Of a stretch of 22,841 nucleotides of DNA, positions 16,213 through 22,819 are shown one piece after another. How positions within the stretch are numbered: position 1 is the stretch's first letter; every line of letters starts with the position of its first letter. The notes beneath the pieces are model-generated. The model was not told where the DNA came from and searched no databases. It saw only the letters and a program-made list of their open reading frames with translations. Source of the DNA: Gelria sp. (GTDB lineage: Bacteria; Bacillota; Syntrophomonadia; Syntrophomonadales; Syntrophomonadaceae); assembly GCA_012839665.1 (NCBI GenBank), contig DUMX01000263.1, forward strand, positions 1 to 22,841, written 5' to 3'. Position numbers and translations under genes: made by a program.

Positions 16213-16793
16213 CCAATCTGCACCTCCTCCAGGGATTTTTTCAGGGTCGCCATGTTCCCCTGAATAAGCTGGGGTCTGGATGCAAATTTATTTTCAAAAG
16301 ATTCTTCTATATCCGCTAAAAAACGCTCGGTATCCAATACGCCACTTACCTGGACCACTGCGCCCAACATAGGAATATTGGGGAAGTTGCTGCCCAGAAT
16401 CTCTTCCGAAATGCGGCGGGCATCTACAGTACACACTTTTCCGGTCCATCCCGGCAGCCGGATACGCATCTCCTGAGGCGAGTAGGGTGTGTTAATGATT
16501 ATCGCGCCGTCCTCTTTCAGCCCTCCGGTAACGTCGACGCTGTCCAGCAAGCTTTCATCTACCACCACCACATAGTCGGGATAGTATATGTTGGAATGAA
16601 TAGTACACCGTTTTTCACTAATGCGATTATAAGCCGTAATCGGGGCCCCCATACGTTCCGGTCCATACTCCGGGAATCCCTGCACGAATTTTCCTTCTAA
16701 ACCAGCCACATCCGCCAGCAGCATACAGGCCATCTTGGCTCCCTGTCCGCCTCGGCCATGCCAGCGAATTTCTACCATGTCATTGGTTACCAT
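16209..16793 (-). CDS. Por/Vor-type oxidoreductase, gamma subunit (T-box operon 1)
   Basis: A 194-residue gamma subunit with WHGRGGQGAK (about 11-20) and FPEYGPERMGAP (about 40-51), both conserved in PorG. It is the first gene after the T-box leader. The ATG at 16793 is preferred: GGAGG lies 7 bases upstream, and the longer in-frame reading would run into the T-box terminator. Expression is expected only when the leader is in its antiterminated state. Confidence 0.94.
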   Translation of the reverse strand: MVTNDMVEIRWHGRGGQGAKMACMLLADVAGLEGKFVQGFPEYGPERMGAPITAYNRISEKRCTIHSNIYYPDYVVVVDESLLDSVDVTGGLKEDGAIIINTPYSPQEMRIRLPGWTGKVCTVDARRISEEILGSNFPNIPMLGAVVQVSGVLDTERFLADIEESFENKFASRPQLIQGNMATLKKSLEEVQIG

Positions 16794-16830
16794 TTCTTTT
16801 CCTCCAGTCCTTATGATTATTGATATTAAT

Positions 16831-16865
16831 AAAAAAGGCTTTCGTCCCGCAAAGGGACGAAAGCC
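16831..16865 (-). terminator. T-box 1 terminator
   Basis: GGCTTTCGTCCC pairs with GGGACGAAAGCC around a 5-base loop, followed on the minus strand by six Ts. It stops transcription before the gamma gene when the cognate tRNA is charged. Confidence 0.92.
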
Positions 16866-17080
16866 TGAAAGACATTCGTTATACCACCCATTAAAACGAC
16901 ATACCATCATATGCGTTCCCGGTGACGGGGGAAACCCGTCGGAGCCTACTGGATTACTCGTTCGGTCCGCAGCTCAGGAGTGATTTTCGGGTTCAGACTA
17001 CTGGTACCGGGCTTGCACCGTCCCCGGTTCGCTAAAACGTTTGGCTGAAACCTACTCTCTCCGTCAATGCTTTTAAAATA
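16831..17080 (-). promoter_or_regulatory. T-box riboswitch 1, best read as isoleucine (AUC)
   Basis: The minus strand has all T-box parts upstream of the first oxidoreductase operon. Stem I begins GGAG (17062-17059) with an AGTA turn (17056-17053) and returns through GAAAATCACTCC. There is a Stem III-like hairpin with GACGGG/CCCGTC. The antiterminator is GGG-[TGGTATA]-ACGA, pairing with TCGTCCC, which is also the first arm of the terminator. The specifier read next to the conserved purine is AUC (16984-16982), Ile; AAU one base earlier is the alternative. The bulge TGGT would pair with an ACCA tRNA end, fitting tRNA-Ile. The bulge lacks the usual ACC. Confidence 0.85.
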
Positions 17081-17094
17081 TTTAATTATAAATA

Positions 17095-17122
17095 AATATA
17101 CCACTTAACCGTTTTTTGTCAA
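17095..17122 (-). promoter_or_regulatory. promoter of T-box operon 1
   Basis: On the minus strand a perfect TTGACA (17122-17117) is followed after 16 bp by TATATT (17100-17095). Transcription would start near 17088, just before T-box Stem I. Confidence 0.65.
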
Positions 17123-17208
17123 TGCCTTATTCTCATTAATTTTTCCTCTGGTAATCTGTATTTGATCCATGAAAAGTGGATAGGTAACATAATCCAAAAC
17201 AAACTGGG

Positions 17209-18549
17209 CTATATCTTATTGCTCTTTCTCCAAATTTTCATTTCCTGGGCTTCCTTGATTAGTCCATCCCGGAGGTCAGGATGGGCAATGTTGATAATTT
17301 GCTCTGCCCGCTCCCAGGTGCTGCGACCGGCCAGGTCGCATTTGCCGTATTCGGTGATGATAATGTGCGCCTGGGTACGGGGAACACTAACTATTGATCC
17401 CTGGGGAAGCATGGGCACAACCCGCGACTGCAGGTTGCCCTCTTTATCCTGGTAGCTGGAACTACAGCAAATGATGGCTTTGCCGCCTCTGGAACTATAA
17501 GCACCGGTAACAAAATCCAATTGCCCTCCCGTGCCGCTAATATGACGATTACCCGACGACTCTGAAGAAATTTGCCCGTATAAATCAACCTCTATACAGC
17601 TGTTTATGGACACGACATTATCATTCATAGCAATAATATGGGGGTCGTTGGTATAGGTAGTAGGATAGGCAGCCAAGCTGGGATTATTGTCTATCCAATC
17701 ATAGAGATATTGACTTCCTACGGCAAAGGCGTAAGTCGTCTTGCCTGTATCGATGGACTTGCACTTATTAGTTAATTTTCCCGCTTCAAACAAATGAAAA
17801 AAGGCATCACATAGCATTTCGGAATGACAGCCTATATCTTTGAGATCAGATTCGGCCAGTAGCGTACCCACAACATTGGGCATCCCACCAATTCCCAACT
17901 GTAGACAAGCCCCATCGACCATCTCTTTCATCACATGTTCAGCTATTTTTTTATCGGTTGCAGTTGCTGGAGGGGCTGGTATTTCCACTACCGGCGAATC
18001 AGCTTCCACAATGTAATCCACCTCAGAGATATGTAATAATTCTTCACGCCCACCGCAGGCCCAGGGTAACCCCGGACATACTTCTACTATGATCTTTTTG
18101 GCTACATCACATATAGCACGTAGGACGGCTACGCTGCAACTAAAATTAAAATAGCCGTGTTTATTCATCGGTGGAACTCTAAACATTGCTACGTCAACGT
18201 CGTCATATAGACTCTTTCTATAGAAGAGGGGATTATTACGGTAAAGATTAGGAATATGATAGGCATTTCCCTTGTCATGCTGGACTCTATCAGCTCCGCT
18301 AAAATGCCAATTGTTCATATGGAAGGTTTCGCCCTCAGGATCAACTTTCCAGATTTCGTGCACTTTTGCACTCATAACCAGACGTATCTTGATATCATCA
18401 AGCTCATCCTTACGGGTAGCCAATGCTGTATCCAGTGCATAGGGATTGGATAGAATTTGACCCCAATCAAGCCAATCTCCGCTTTTAACGACCTTTACGG
18501 CTTCTTCGGCACTGACTAATTTAGAACGATATTCATCAGCGTAAGACAA
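17209..18549 (-). CDS. acetyl-CoA hydrolase/CoA-transferase family protein (Cat1/4-hydroxybutyrate CoA-transferase type)
   Basis: A 446-residue enzyme of the acetyl-CoA hydrolase/transferase family. It shows LQLGIGGMPNVV (about 216-227) and the catalytic Glu in CHSEML (E244), then GGQLDFVTGA and IITEYG...DLAGRS near the C-terminus. It moves CoA between acyl-CoA (often acetyl- or butyryl-CoA) and a free fatty acid. TTG at 18549 is the chosen start: AAGGAG lies 8 bases before it and SYADEYRSKL is the usual N-terminus; an in-frame ATG 108 bases upstream adds unrelated residues. It is the last gene behind the Leu-type T-box, 113 bases after the beta subunit. That place suggests that it activates a branched-chain acid for the oxidoreductase, which is inference. 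Confidence 0.9.
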   Translation of the reverse strand: MSYADEYRSKLVSAEEAVKVVKSGDWLDWGQILSNPYALDTALATRKDELDDIKIRLVMSAKVHEIWKVDPEGETFHMNNWHFSGADRVQHDKGNAYHIPNLYRNNPLFYRKSLYDDVDVAMFRVPPMNKHGYFNFSCSVAVLRAICDVAKKIIVEVCPGLPWACGGREELLHISEVDYIVEADSPVVEIPAPPATATDKKIAEHVMKEMVDGACLQLGIGGMPNVVGTLLAESDLKDIGCHSEMLCDAFFHLFEAGKLTNKCKSIDTGKTTYAFAVGSQYLYDWIDNNPSLAAYPTTYTNDPHIIAMNDNVVSINSCIEVDLYGQISSESSGNRHISGTGGQLDFVTGAYSSRGGKAIICCSSSYQDKEGNLQSRVVPMLPQGSIVSVPRTQAHIIITEYGKCDLAGRSTWERAEQIINIAHPDLRDGLIKEAQEMKIWRKSNKI

Positions 18550-18662
18550 GCTGCTCACTCCTTGTGCGTTTTTAATTAATAATAGGTGCTGAATTAGACT
18601 GTATCCATTGCCGGCATACCGCTGAACAGACTGATGGCAAGCAGATATTAACATCATGAAAA

Positions 18663-19601
18663 TTAAACCGTTATCTTCGCCCGTTCCCGCATAAAAGCAA
18701 TCTCGCGATCGATGTCGCCTTGAATTTCAGCGATGCGCTGGGTAGCGTCAGGACCTTTAAGCAAGCGGTTGAAGCGACCTTGATTCATCAAGTATTCATC
18801 CACTGGTTCAGCCGCTTTTTTGCCGCTGATGATACGGGCGCTGGGGTTATTAAAATTGATCTTACCATTTTCCGCTTCCCATAACAGCCAGGCACCGCAG
18901 CGTACAGCCGCACGGCTCATCTGCACGGTTTCAGACATATCGAACTGCCAGCCTAAATAGCAAGGAGCCAGAATTTCGATGTATTTCGTACCCGGGGTGT
19001 TTTTAGCTTTTACCACCTTATCGTACAGGTCACCGGGGTAAGCTACGTTGGCAGTAGCCACGTAGGGAATATTGTGTTCCAGCATCAACAGGGCTAGATT
19101 TTTCTTGGGCTGGCGCTTGCCGGTAGGGGTGGTGGTGGTGAAGCAACCGCGTGGGGTAGCACCGCTACGCTGCACGCCGGTGTTACTATAGGCTTCGTTG
19201 TTATAGCAAAAGTGAATGATATTATCGTTGCGCTCGGCGGCAGCGGAAAGCGCCTGGAAGCCAATGTCATAGGTGCCACCATCGCCCGTCCAGGTGAATA
19301 CGGTGGGCAACTCGCCTTGTAGGCGCCCCTTTTCCTGCATTATTTCAACCGCGTGGGTAATGCCAGAAGCTGAAGAGCCCGCGCTGGCAAAACAAATATT
19401 GATGCAAGGCCAGTTGTAACCCAACTTGGGGGTCATGCCCATGCTGGCTACCGCACAGGAAGGGGTCAAGAGCATAATAGCGTTTGAACCCAGAGCCTTG
19501 CCCACGACACGTAAGCCCATGGTGGCGGGGCAACCGCCACAGGCCCCATTGCCACTTAAAACCTGCTCAATATCTGGTAACTGTTTAATACTGGTAGTCA
19601 T
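18663..19601 (-). CDS. Por/Vor-type 2-oxoacid:ferredoxin oxidoreductase, beta subunit (Leu T-box operon)
   Basis: A 312-residue TPP-binding subunit with CGGC at 21-24 and further cysteines in TPSCAVA and LAPCYLGW for one 4Fe-4S cluster. The TPP motif runs from GDGGTYDIGFQ to NEAYSNTGVQRS. It is the same length as the beta subunit at 13782-14720 and closely similar in motifs, but clearly divergent elsewhere (CGGCPATMG instead of CAGCGAGVV). The two operons therefore look like old paralogues, not a recent duplication. It lies 32 bases after the alpha stop. Confidence 0.93.
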   Translation of the reverse strand: MTTSIKQLPDIEQVLSGNGACGGCPATMGLRVVGKALGSNAIMLLTPSCAVASMGMTPKLGYNWPCINICFASAGSSASGITHAVEIMQEKGRLQGELPTVFTWTGDGGTYDIGFQALSAAAERNDNIIHFCYNNEAYSNTGVQRSGATPRGCFTTTTPTGKRQPKKNLALLMLEHNIPYVATANVAYPGDLYDKVVKAKNTPGTKYIEILAPCYLGWQFDMSETVQMSRAAVRCGAWLLWEAENGKINFNNPSARIISGKKAAEPVDEYLMNQGRFNRLLKGPDATQRIAEIQGDIDREIAFMRERAKITV

Positions 19602-19633
19602 ATCTCATTCGTTCCTTTCATGGTCTATGCTTC

Positions 19634-20764
19634 TTAGTCGTCCATCATGGCCCGAATCTCATCAGCCATGAAGCGGCGCGTCAGATCGATGCCGCCAATG
19701 CCCATTACCCGATTTTTAACCGTGATATCGTTGCGTCTACCAAAGAGTACGCTTTTTAGCTCCGCAGCCAGAATGCCACCCGGGTGGCCGAAGTTATAGT
19801 TGCGATCCAGTACCATTACCTGCGCATTTTGCGGAAGTGCGTTGATGATATCCTCAGCCGGAAAGGGCAGATACAAGCGCGGCCGCAGCAGACCAGCTTT
19901 GATGCCCTGCTCGCGCAGGATATCAACGGAAAGTCTTAATTCTGCTGCCATACTATTGACCGCAAAAGCTACCACTTCCGCATCTTCCAGCCGATAGGTG
20001 TCGATGGTATCGCCATCCCACATGCCGGTAATATCCTTATACTCCTGCGCCGCCTGCTTTACCAGTGGTATAGCAGCCATAATATCGTCTGATAGCATCT
20101 GGCGGAAAGGTGCATATTCAGGCGCGTTGGTCACATTACTAAAAGAAGAGGGATGAGCCGGATCCAACCGCCACTCCGGTTCATGCGGGGGCAGGAAACG
20201 GTCAATCTCCTCCTGTGGCGGTACGGTGAGGGGCATCAGACAATGAGAAATAGTAAAGCCATCAAAATTGACCATCACCGGGATATTAATCTGTTCGGCC
20301 ACACGGAAAGCCTGCAAAATGGTATTGAACACCTCCTGATTGGAGGAGCAGTGATATTGAATCCAGCCGGTATCTCGTTGCGCCATTGAATCCTGATGGT
20401 CGGCCCACAAGGTCCAGGGGGCAAATATACCGCGGTTAACGTTACACATTACTACCGGCAAACGTCCACCGGAAGCCATATGTAAAACTTCGTGCATATA
20501 TAGCAAGCCGTTAGCTGAAGTGGCAGTAAAAACGCGGGCACCAGCAGCCGATGCAGCCACGGCAGCGGCCATAGCGCTATGTTCACCTTCCACCGGAATG
20601 AAGCGGGCATGCAGTTCGCCATTTTCGACCATCTCCGCCACCGCTTCCATAATGCTGGTTTGGGGAGTGATAGGGTATCCAGGTACAACATCCACCCGCG
20701 CGCTTTTTACGGCCAAGGCGGCGGCATGGGCACCTGTCTCCATTGTAACTTGTGCTGCTTTCAT
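19634..20764 (-). CDS. Por/Vor-type 2-oxoacid:ferredoxin oxidoreductase, alpha subunit (Leu T-box operon)
   Basis: A 376-residue alpha subunit with YPITP at 30-34, the conserved VEGEHSAMAAA segment near 58-68 and the C-terminal LLRPRLYLPFP region. It starts 4 bases after the delta stop, with AGGAGT just upstream. This region of the operon looks visibly richer in G and C than the nrf and dnaX regions, which could reflect a different history. It acts with beta at the active site. Confidence 0.93.
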   Translation of the reverse strand: MKAAQVTMETGAHAAALAVKSARVDVVPGYPITPQTSIMEAVAEMVENGELHARFIPVEGEHSAMAAAVAASAAGARVFTATSANGLLYMHEVLHMASGGRLPVVMCNVNRGIFAPWTLWADHQDSMAQRDTGWIQYHCSSNQEVFNTILQAFRVAEQINIPVMVNFDGFTISHCLMPLTVPPQEEIDRFLPPHEPEWRLDPAHPSSFSNVTNAPEYAPFRQMLSDDIMAAIPLVKQAAQEYKDITGMWDGDTIDTYRLEDAEVVAFAVNSMAAELRLSVDILREQGIKAGLLRPRLYLPFPAEDIINALPQNAQVMVLDRNYNFGHPGGILAAELKSVLFGRRNDITVKNRVMGIGGIDLTRRFMADEIRAMMDD

Positions 20765-20768
20765 ACTG

Positions 20769-21026
20769 CTACTCCTCCTTTACCATGCTGATTGCGCCCG
20801 TAGGGCATTCTGCAGCGCACACGCCGCAGCCCTTGCAATAGCGATAATCAACAATACTTTCCTCACGGTCAATGACCGCTTCCGGACAATATATCCAGCA
20901 AATTTGGCATTTGGTACATTTCTGAATGTCAACCACCGGACGATGGGTTCGCCAGGTACCGGTATCACCACCGGCTCCCTTCATCGGCCAGGAAATAGGC
21001 CGATAGGCTTTCGTAACTGCTTTCAT
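20769..21026 (-). CDS. Por/Vor-type oxidoreductase, delta (2x[4Fe-4S]) subunit (Leu T-box operon)
   Basis: An 85-residue ferredoxin-like subunit with C37, C40, C43, C47 and C64, C67, C70, C74. It keeps the WRTHRP motif of PorD-type subunits. It is preceded by a 126-base gap after the gamma gene, unusual in an otherwise compact operon. The gap holds no gene and no convincing promoter, only a short TTCATTCGAATG palindromic patch. AAAGGAATGG lies ahead of the ATG. Confidence 0.93.
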   Translation of the reverse strand: MKAVTKAYRPISWPMKGAGGDTGTWRTHRPVVDIQKCTKCQICWIYCPEAVIDREESIVDYRYCKGCGVCAAECPTGAISMVKEE

Positions 21027-21152
21027 TTGTTTCCATTCCTTTCGCTAATCCAAATATAGCTCCCAAAAAGTTATAAAAATGCATTCGAATGAATAATTAG
21101 GCACCGGTTAACGCAGATTTGTTATGGCTAAAACTGATTCGCATACCGTCTG

Positions 21153-21725
21153 CTACCAGCACCCTACTTTCATATTAAATCCACTATCCTCAACCTGCGT
21201 TACTGTATTATAGGCCCTTCTTGCGGCCCCCAGGTTAAGCTCGCCGTTACTACCCGGCCATTTATTCAGAATAGTTTGCTCCATAACCTTTTGCGGGATG
21301 TTTAGCACCCGGCACACCGCACCAAACAGCGGAATATTGATAAAGAGCCCATCAGCCGAAAATAACCCTGCTTCACGGGCAATAGCTTCGGCGTCCACCT
21401 GCCAGGTAGGATGCTTCCCCACGGCTACGGCGTGGGGCGCATTGATGATTACGGTGCCGGTCGCAGTAATGCCTTCGCTGACCGCCTCTTCGATAAGTTT
21501 TTCGCTCATCACTACCACATAATCCGGCAGTTCGCATTGACTATGGGCGTGGATAGTGGTGGGAGACATGCGCACTGCTGCCCGCACCGGCGCTCCACGG
21601 CGTTCTACCCCGAAGAAAGGCAAAGCCTGTCCCTGCTCGCCGTTTTCCAACGCCGCCTGTGCTAACAAGTGCGCCAGGGTAACGGAACCCTGCCCGCCAA
21701 AACCGTTGATTCGTAGTTCTAACAT
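21153..21725 (-). CDS. Por/Vor-type oxidoreductase, gamma subunit (Leu T-box operon)
   Basis: A 190-residue gamma subunit with INGFGGQGSV (about 6-15) and FFGVERRGAPV (about 39-49). It is the first gene behind the Leu-type T-box. The ribosome site GGGGG before the ATG is weak. It couples the alpha/beta core to CoA and is needed in all four-subunit members of the family. Confidence 0.93.
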   Translation of the reverse strand: MLELRINGFGGQGSVTLAHLLAQAALENGEQGQALPFFGVERRGAPVRAAVRMSPTTIHAHSQCELPDYVVVMSEKLIEEAVSEGITATGTVIINAPHAVAVGKHPTWQVDAEAIAREAGLFSADGLFINIPLFGAVCRVLNIPQKVMEQTILNKWPGSNGELNLGAARRAYNTVTQVEDSGFNMKVGCW

Positions 21726-21751
21726 TTTGTTCCCCCATTCTTTCTATAGAT

Positions 21752-21791
21752 AAAAAAATAACCCTTCGCTCAGAACTCTGAGACGAAGGGA
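21752..21791 (-). terminator. T-box 2 terminator
   Basis: TCCCTTCG pairs with CGAAGGGT and CTCAG with CTGAG, with a one-base bulge, followed on the minus strand by a run of seven Ts. It is the leader's default off-state. Confidence 0.92.
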
Positions 21792-22045
21792 TTAACTCCG
21801 CGGTACCACTCAATTTAACGGCAAATACCGTTCACTCTATCAGGATACGGGGCGATAAGATAAGAGCCCGATATCCCCCTCCTTTTAACGGCGGAAGTCC
21901 CGTCCGAGCCTACTTTCTAAAATGATTTCAGTCGGCAACTCCAGGGCGAGTTCTGCTCACCTCTTCGACCGCCTTACACCAAACGGCGGTTCTCTGTAAC
22001 CCGAGAATCAGCTTACTATTCCCTGTCATCGTAATTTTATATATG
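21752..22045 (-). promoter_or_regulatory. T-box riboswitch 2, leucine (CUC specifier)
   Basis: A textbook T-box leader on the minus strand. Stem I closes with CAGGG (22025-22021) and CCCTG. The AGTA turn is at 22017-22014, and opposite it GAA is followed by CTC (21950-21948), the Leu specifier, then a purine. Stem III has AGTAGGCTCGGACGG. The T-box AGTGGTACCGCGG has the bulge TGGTACC (21808-21802), pairing with an ACCA tRNA end as in tRNA-Leu. The antiterminator uses GAG/CTC and GCG/CGT, mutually exclusive with the terminator at 21752-21791. Uncharged tRNA-Leu should switch on the gamma-delta-alpha-beta-CoA-transferase operon. Confidence 0.93.
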
Positions 22046-22051
22046 GCATCT

Positions 22052-22080
22052 ATTATACTAACCTGTTATTTTGCTGTCAA
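22052..22080 (-). promoter_or_regulatory. perfect consensus promoter of the Leu T-box operon
   Basis: On the minus strand TTGACA (22080-22075), exactly 17 bp, then TATAAT (22057-22052). All twelve consensus positions match. Transcription would start near 22045, directly before Stem I. Confidence 0.9.
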
Positions 22081-22173
22081 CACTTTTCGCTCTGCCTTAG
22101 GTTTAGAAACAAGAATCTCTAAAACACTTTAGTGGTATAATTGAATATAATTGTGCAAGAAGAAGGTGAACTA

Positions 22174-22383
22174 ATGGATAAGGAGATTATTTTCCTGGTT
22201 GAAGAAGCTCCAGAGGGTGGCTATATAGCAAGGACCCTGGGCCATTCCATCTTCACCGAAAGTGATACGCTGGATACCATTAGAGAAGAAATAAAAGATG
22301 CCATCCGCTGCCACTTTGATGAAGACCAGACACCCAGTATAGTTAGACTGCATTTTATTAAAGACGAGGTTATTGCCTTATGA
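22174..22383 (+). CDS. hicB: HicB-like antitoxin (UPF0150 type)
   Basis: A 69-residue protein with the HicB N-terminal fold: a strand IIFLVEEAPEGGYIAR (about 5-20), then GHSIFTESDTLDTIREEIKDAIRCHF, a helix typical of the family, and a C-terminal strand PSIVRLHFIKDEV. It lacks a C-terminal DNA-binding domain, as do many short HicB proteins. The ATG at 22174 is chosen because GAAGGTG lies just upstream; an earlier in-frame start near 22141 lies in the promoter. TATAAT with an upstream TG lies at 22136-22141. The stop overlaps the start of a broken hicA (ATGA). Confidence 0.8.
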   Translation: MDKEIIFLVEEAPEGGYIARTLGHSIFTESDTLDTIREEIKDAIRCHFDEDQTPSIVRLHFIKDEVIAL

Positions 22384-22437
22384 GGATACCGCGTGATATC
22401 CACGGTAAAGCCTGAAACCCCTTGGTAATTCTTTAAT
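22380..22437 (+). pseudogene. hicA: hicA toxin gene remnant
   Basis: An ATG overlapping the hicB stop opens MRIPRDIHGKA, the usual HicA N-terminus, and then meets TGA at 22413. Another frame continues with LKPLGNSLMAE, resembling the next part of HicA, with some codons missing between. After that the tRNA-Ser gene begins. The double-stranded RNA-binding core and catalytic His are gone, so no toxin can be made. Confidence 0.65.
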
Positions 22438-22532
22438 GGCGGAGAGGGCGGGATTTGAACCCGCGAGGCAGGTTTTAGCCCGCCTACTCGATTTCCAATC
22501 GAGCGCCTTCAGCCAAGCTCAGCCACCTCTCC
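22437..22532 (-). tRNA. tRNA-Ser (anticodon GGA)
   Basis: The minus strand gives a complete class II tRNA: acceptor GGAGAGG/CCTCTCC, discriminator G and encoded CCA. The anticodon stem CTCGA/TCGAG holds the loop TTGGAAA (anticodon GGA, reading UCC/UCU). There is a long variable arm, GGCGGG...CCTGCC, and a T-arm with GGTTCAAAT. It is about 96 nt with CCA. Its 3' end touches the hicA remnant. Confidence 0.96.
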
Positions 22533-22639
22533 ATATTTGCTTTTTCAGTTGGTCAGCTTGTTATTGACAATGATTCAAGCTGACAGCTTTTATATTTTAC
22601 CTTATAAACCGCTTTCCCGCAAGCATTCTCATGAATTAA

Positions 22640-22662
22640 GCAACGGAGTATTAAAATAAAAA
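22640..22662 (+). repeat. 23-base direct repeat, left copy
   Basis: GCAACGGAGTATTAAAATAA plus three more As is repeated exactly at 22819-22841, the window end, 179 bases later. The right copy is cut by the window edge and could be longer. Confidence 0.85.
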
Positions 22663-22682
22663 GCTCTGCCTTAGGAAACAGA
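22656..22682 (-). terminator. terminator after the minus-strand tRNA-Ser arm
   Basis: On the minus strand GTTCTG pairs with CAGAGC (one G-U pair) around a 10-base loop, followed by TTTTTATTTT. It fits as the natural terminator of a minus-strand tRNA whose CCA end is at 22701-22699. Confidence 0.6.
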
Positions 22683-22683
22683 A

Positions 22684-22819
22684 CTCTGTTTTTTTAAATG
22701 GCGGAGAGAGTGGGATTCGAACCCACGGAGCCGCTACGCACGACTCGAAATCGTGTGAGCCGTTTGTAGCGGCTCCGTGGGTTCGAATCCCACTCTCTCC
22801 GCCATTTAAAAAAACAGAG
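22684..22819. repeat. 54-bp perfect inverted repeat made of a tRNA-Ser 3' half
   Basis: Positions 22684-22737 are the exact reverse complement of 22766-22819, with a 28-base spacer (22738-22765) that carries an anticodon arm. Each arm holds the T-arm, acceptor strand, discriminator and CCA of a tRNA-Ser plus about 15 flanking bases. The structure lies at the window edge next to a direct repeat, so it could be an assembly fold-back. Confidence 0.9.
22738..22804 (+). tRNA. tRNA-Ser (anticodon CGA), 3' part only
   Basis: On the plus strand the anticodon stem CACGA/TCGTG holds the loop CTCGAAA (anticodon CGA, reading UCG). It is followed by the variable arm GAGCCG/CGGCTC, a T-arm with GGTTCGAAT, TCTCTCC, G and CCA. 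The D-arm and true 5' half are absent; in their place is an inverted copy of the 3' half. As it stands it cannot fold as a tRNA. It is either damaged or misassembled. Confidence 0.7.

Noticed and set aside
21027..21152. Internal promoter in the 126-base gap between the gamma and delta genes
   Set aside because: No hexamer pair with acceptable spacing was found. The TTCATTCGAATG patch is short and may be chance, though a similar CTCGAATGAA occurs near 9125.
22553..22583. Inverted repeat TCAGCTTG/CAAGCTGA upstream of tRNA-Ser(GGA) as an operator
   Set aside because: Only 8-bp arms, no clear overlap with a recognisable promoter, and no partner gene. Too little to support a call.
22699..22766. 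Minus-strand tRNA with anticodon TCG (Arg) from the palindrome
   Set aside because: The minus-strand loop TTTCGAG lacks the usual purine-rich 3' side and the body is that of a tRNA-Ser. The plus-strand loop CTCGAAA gives a proper Ser(CGA) anticodon.
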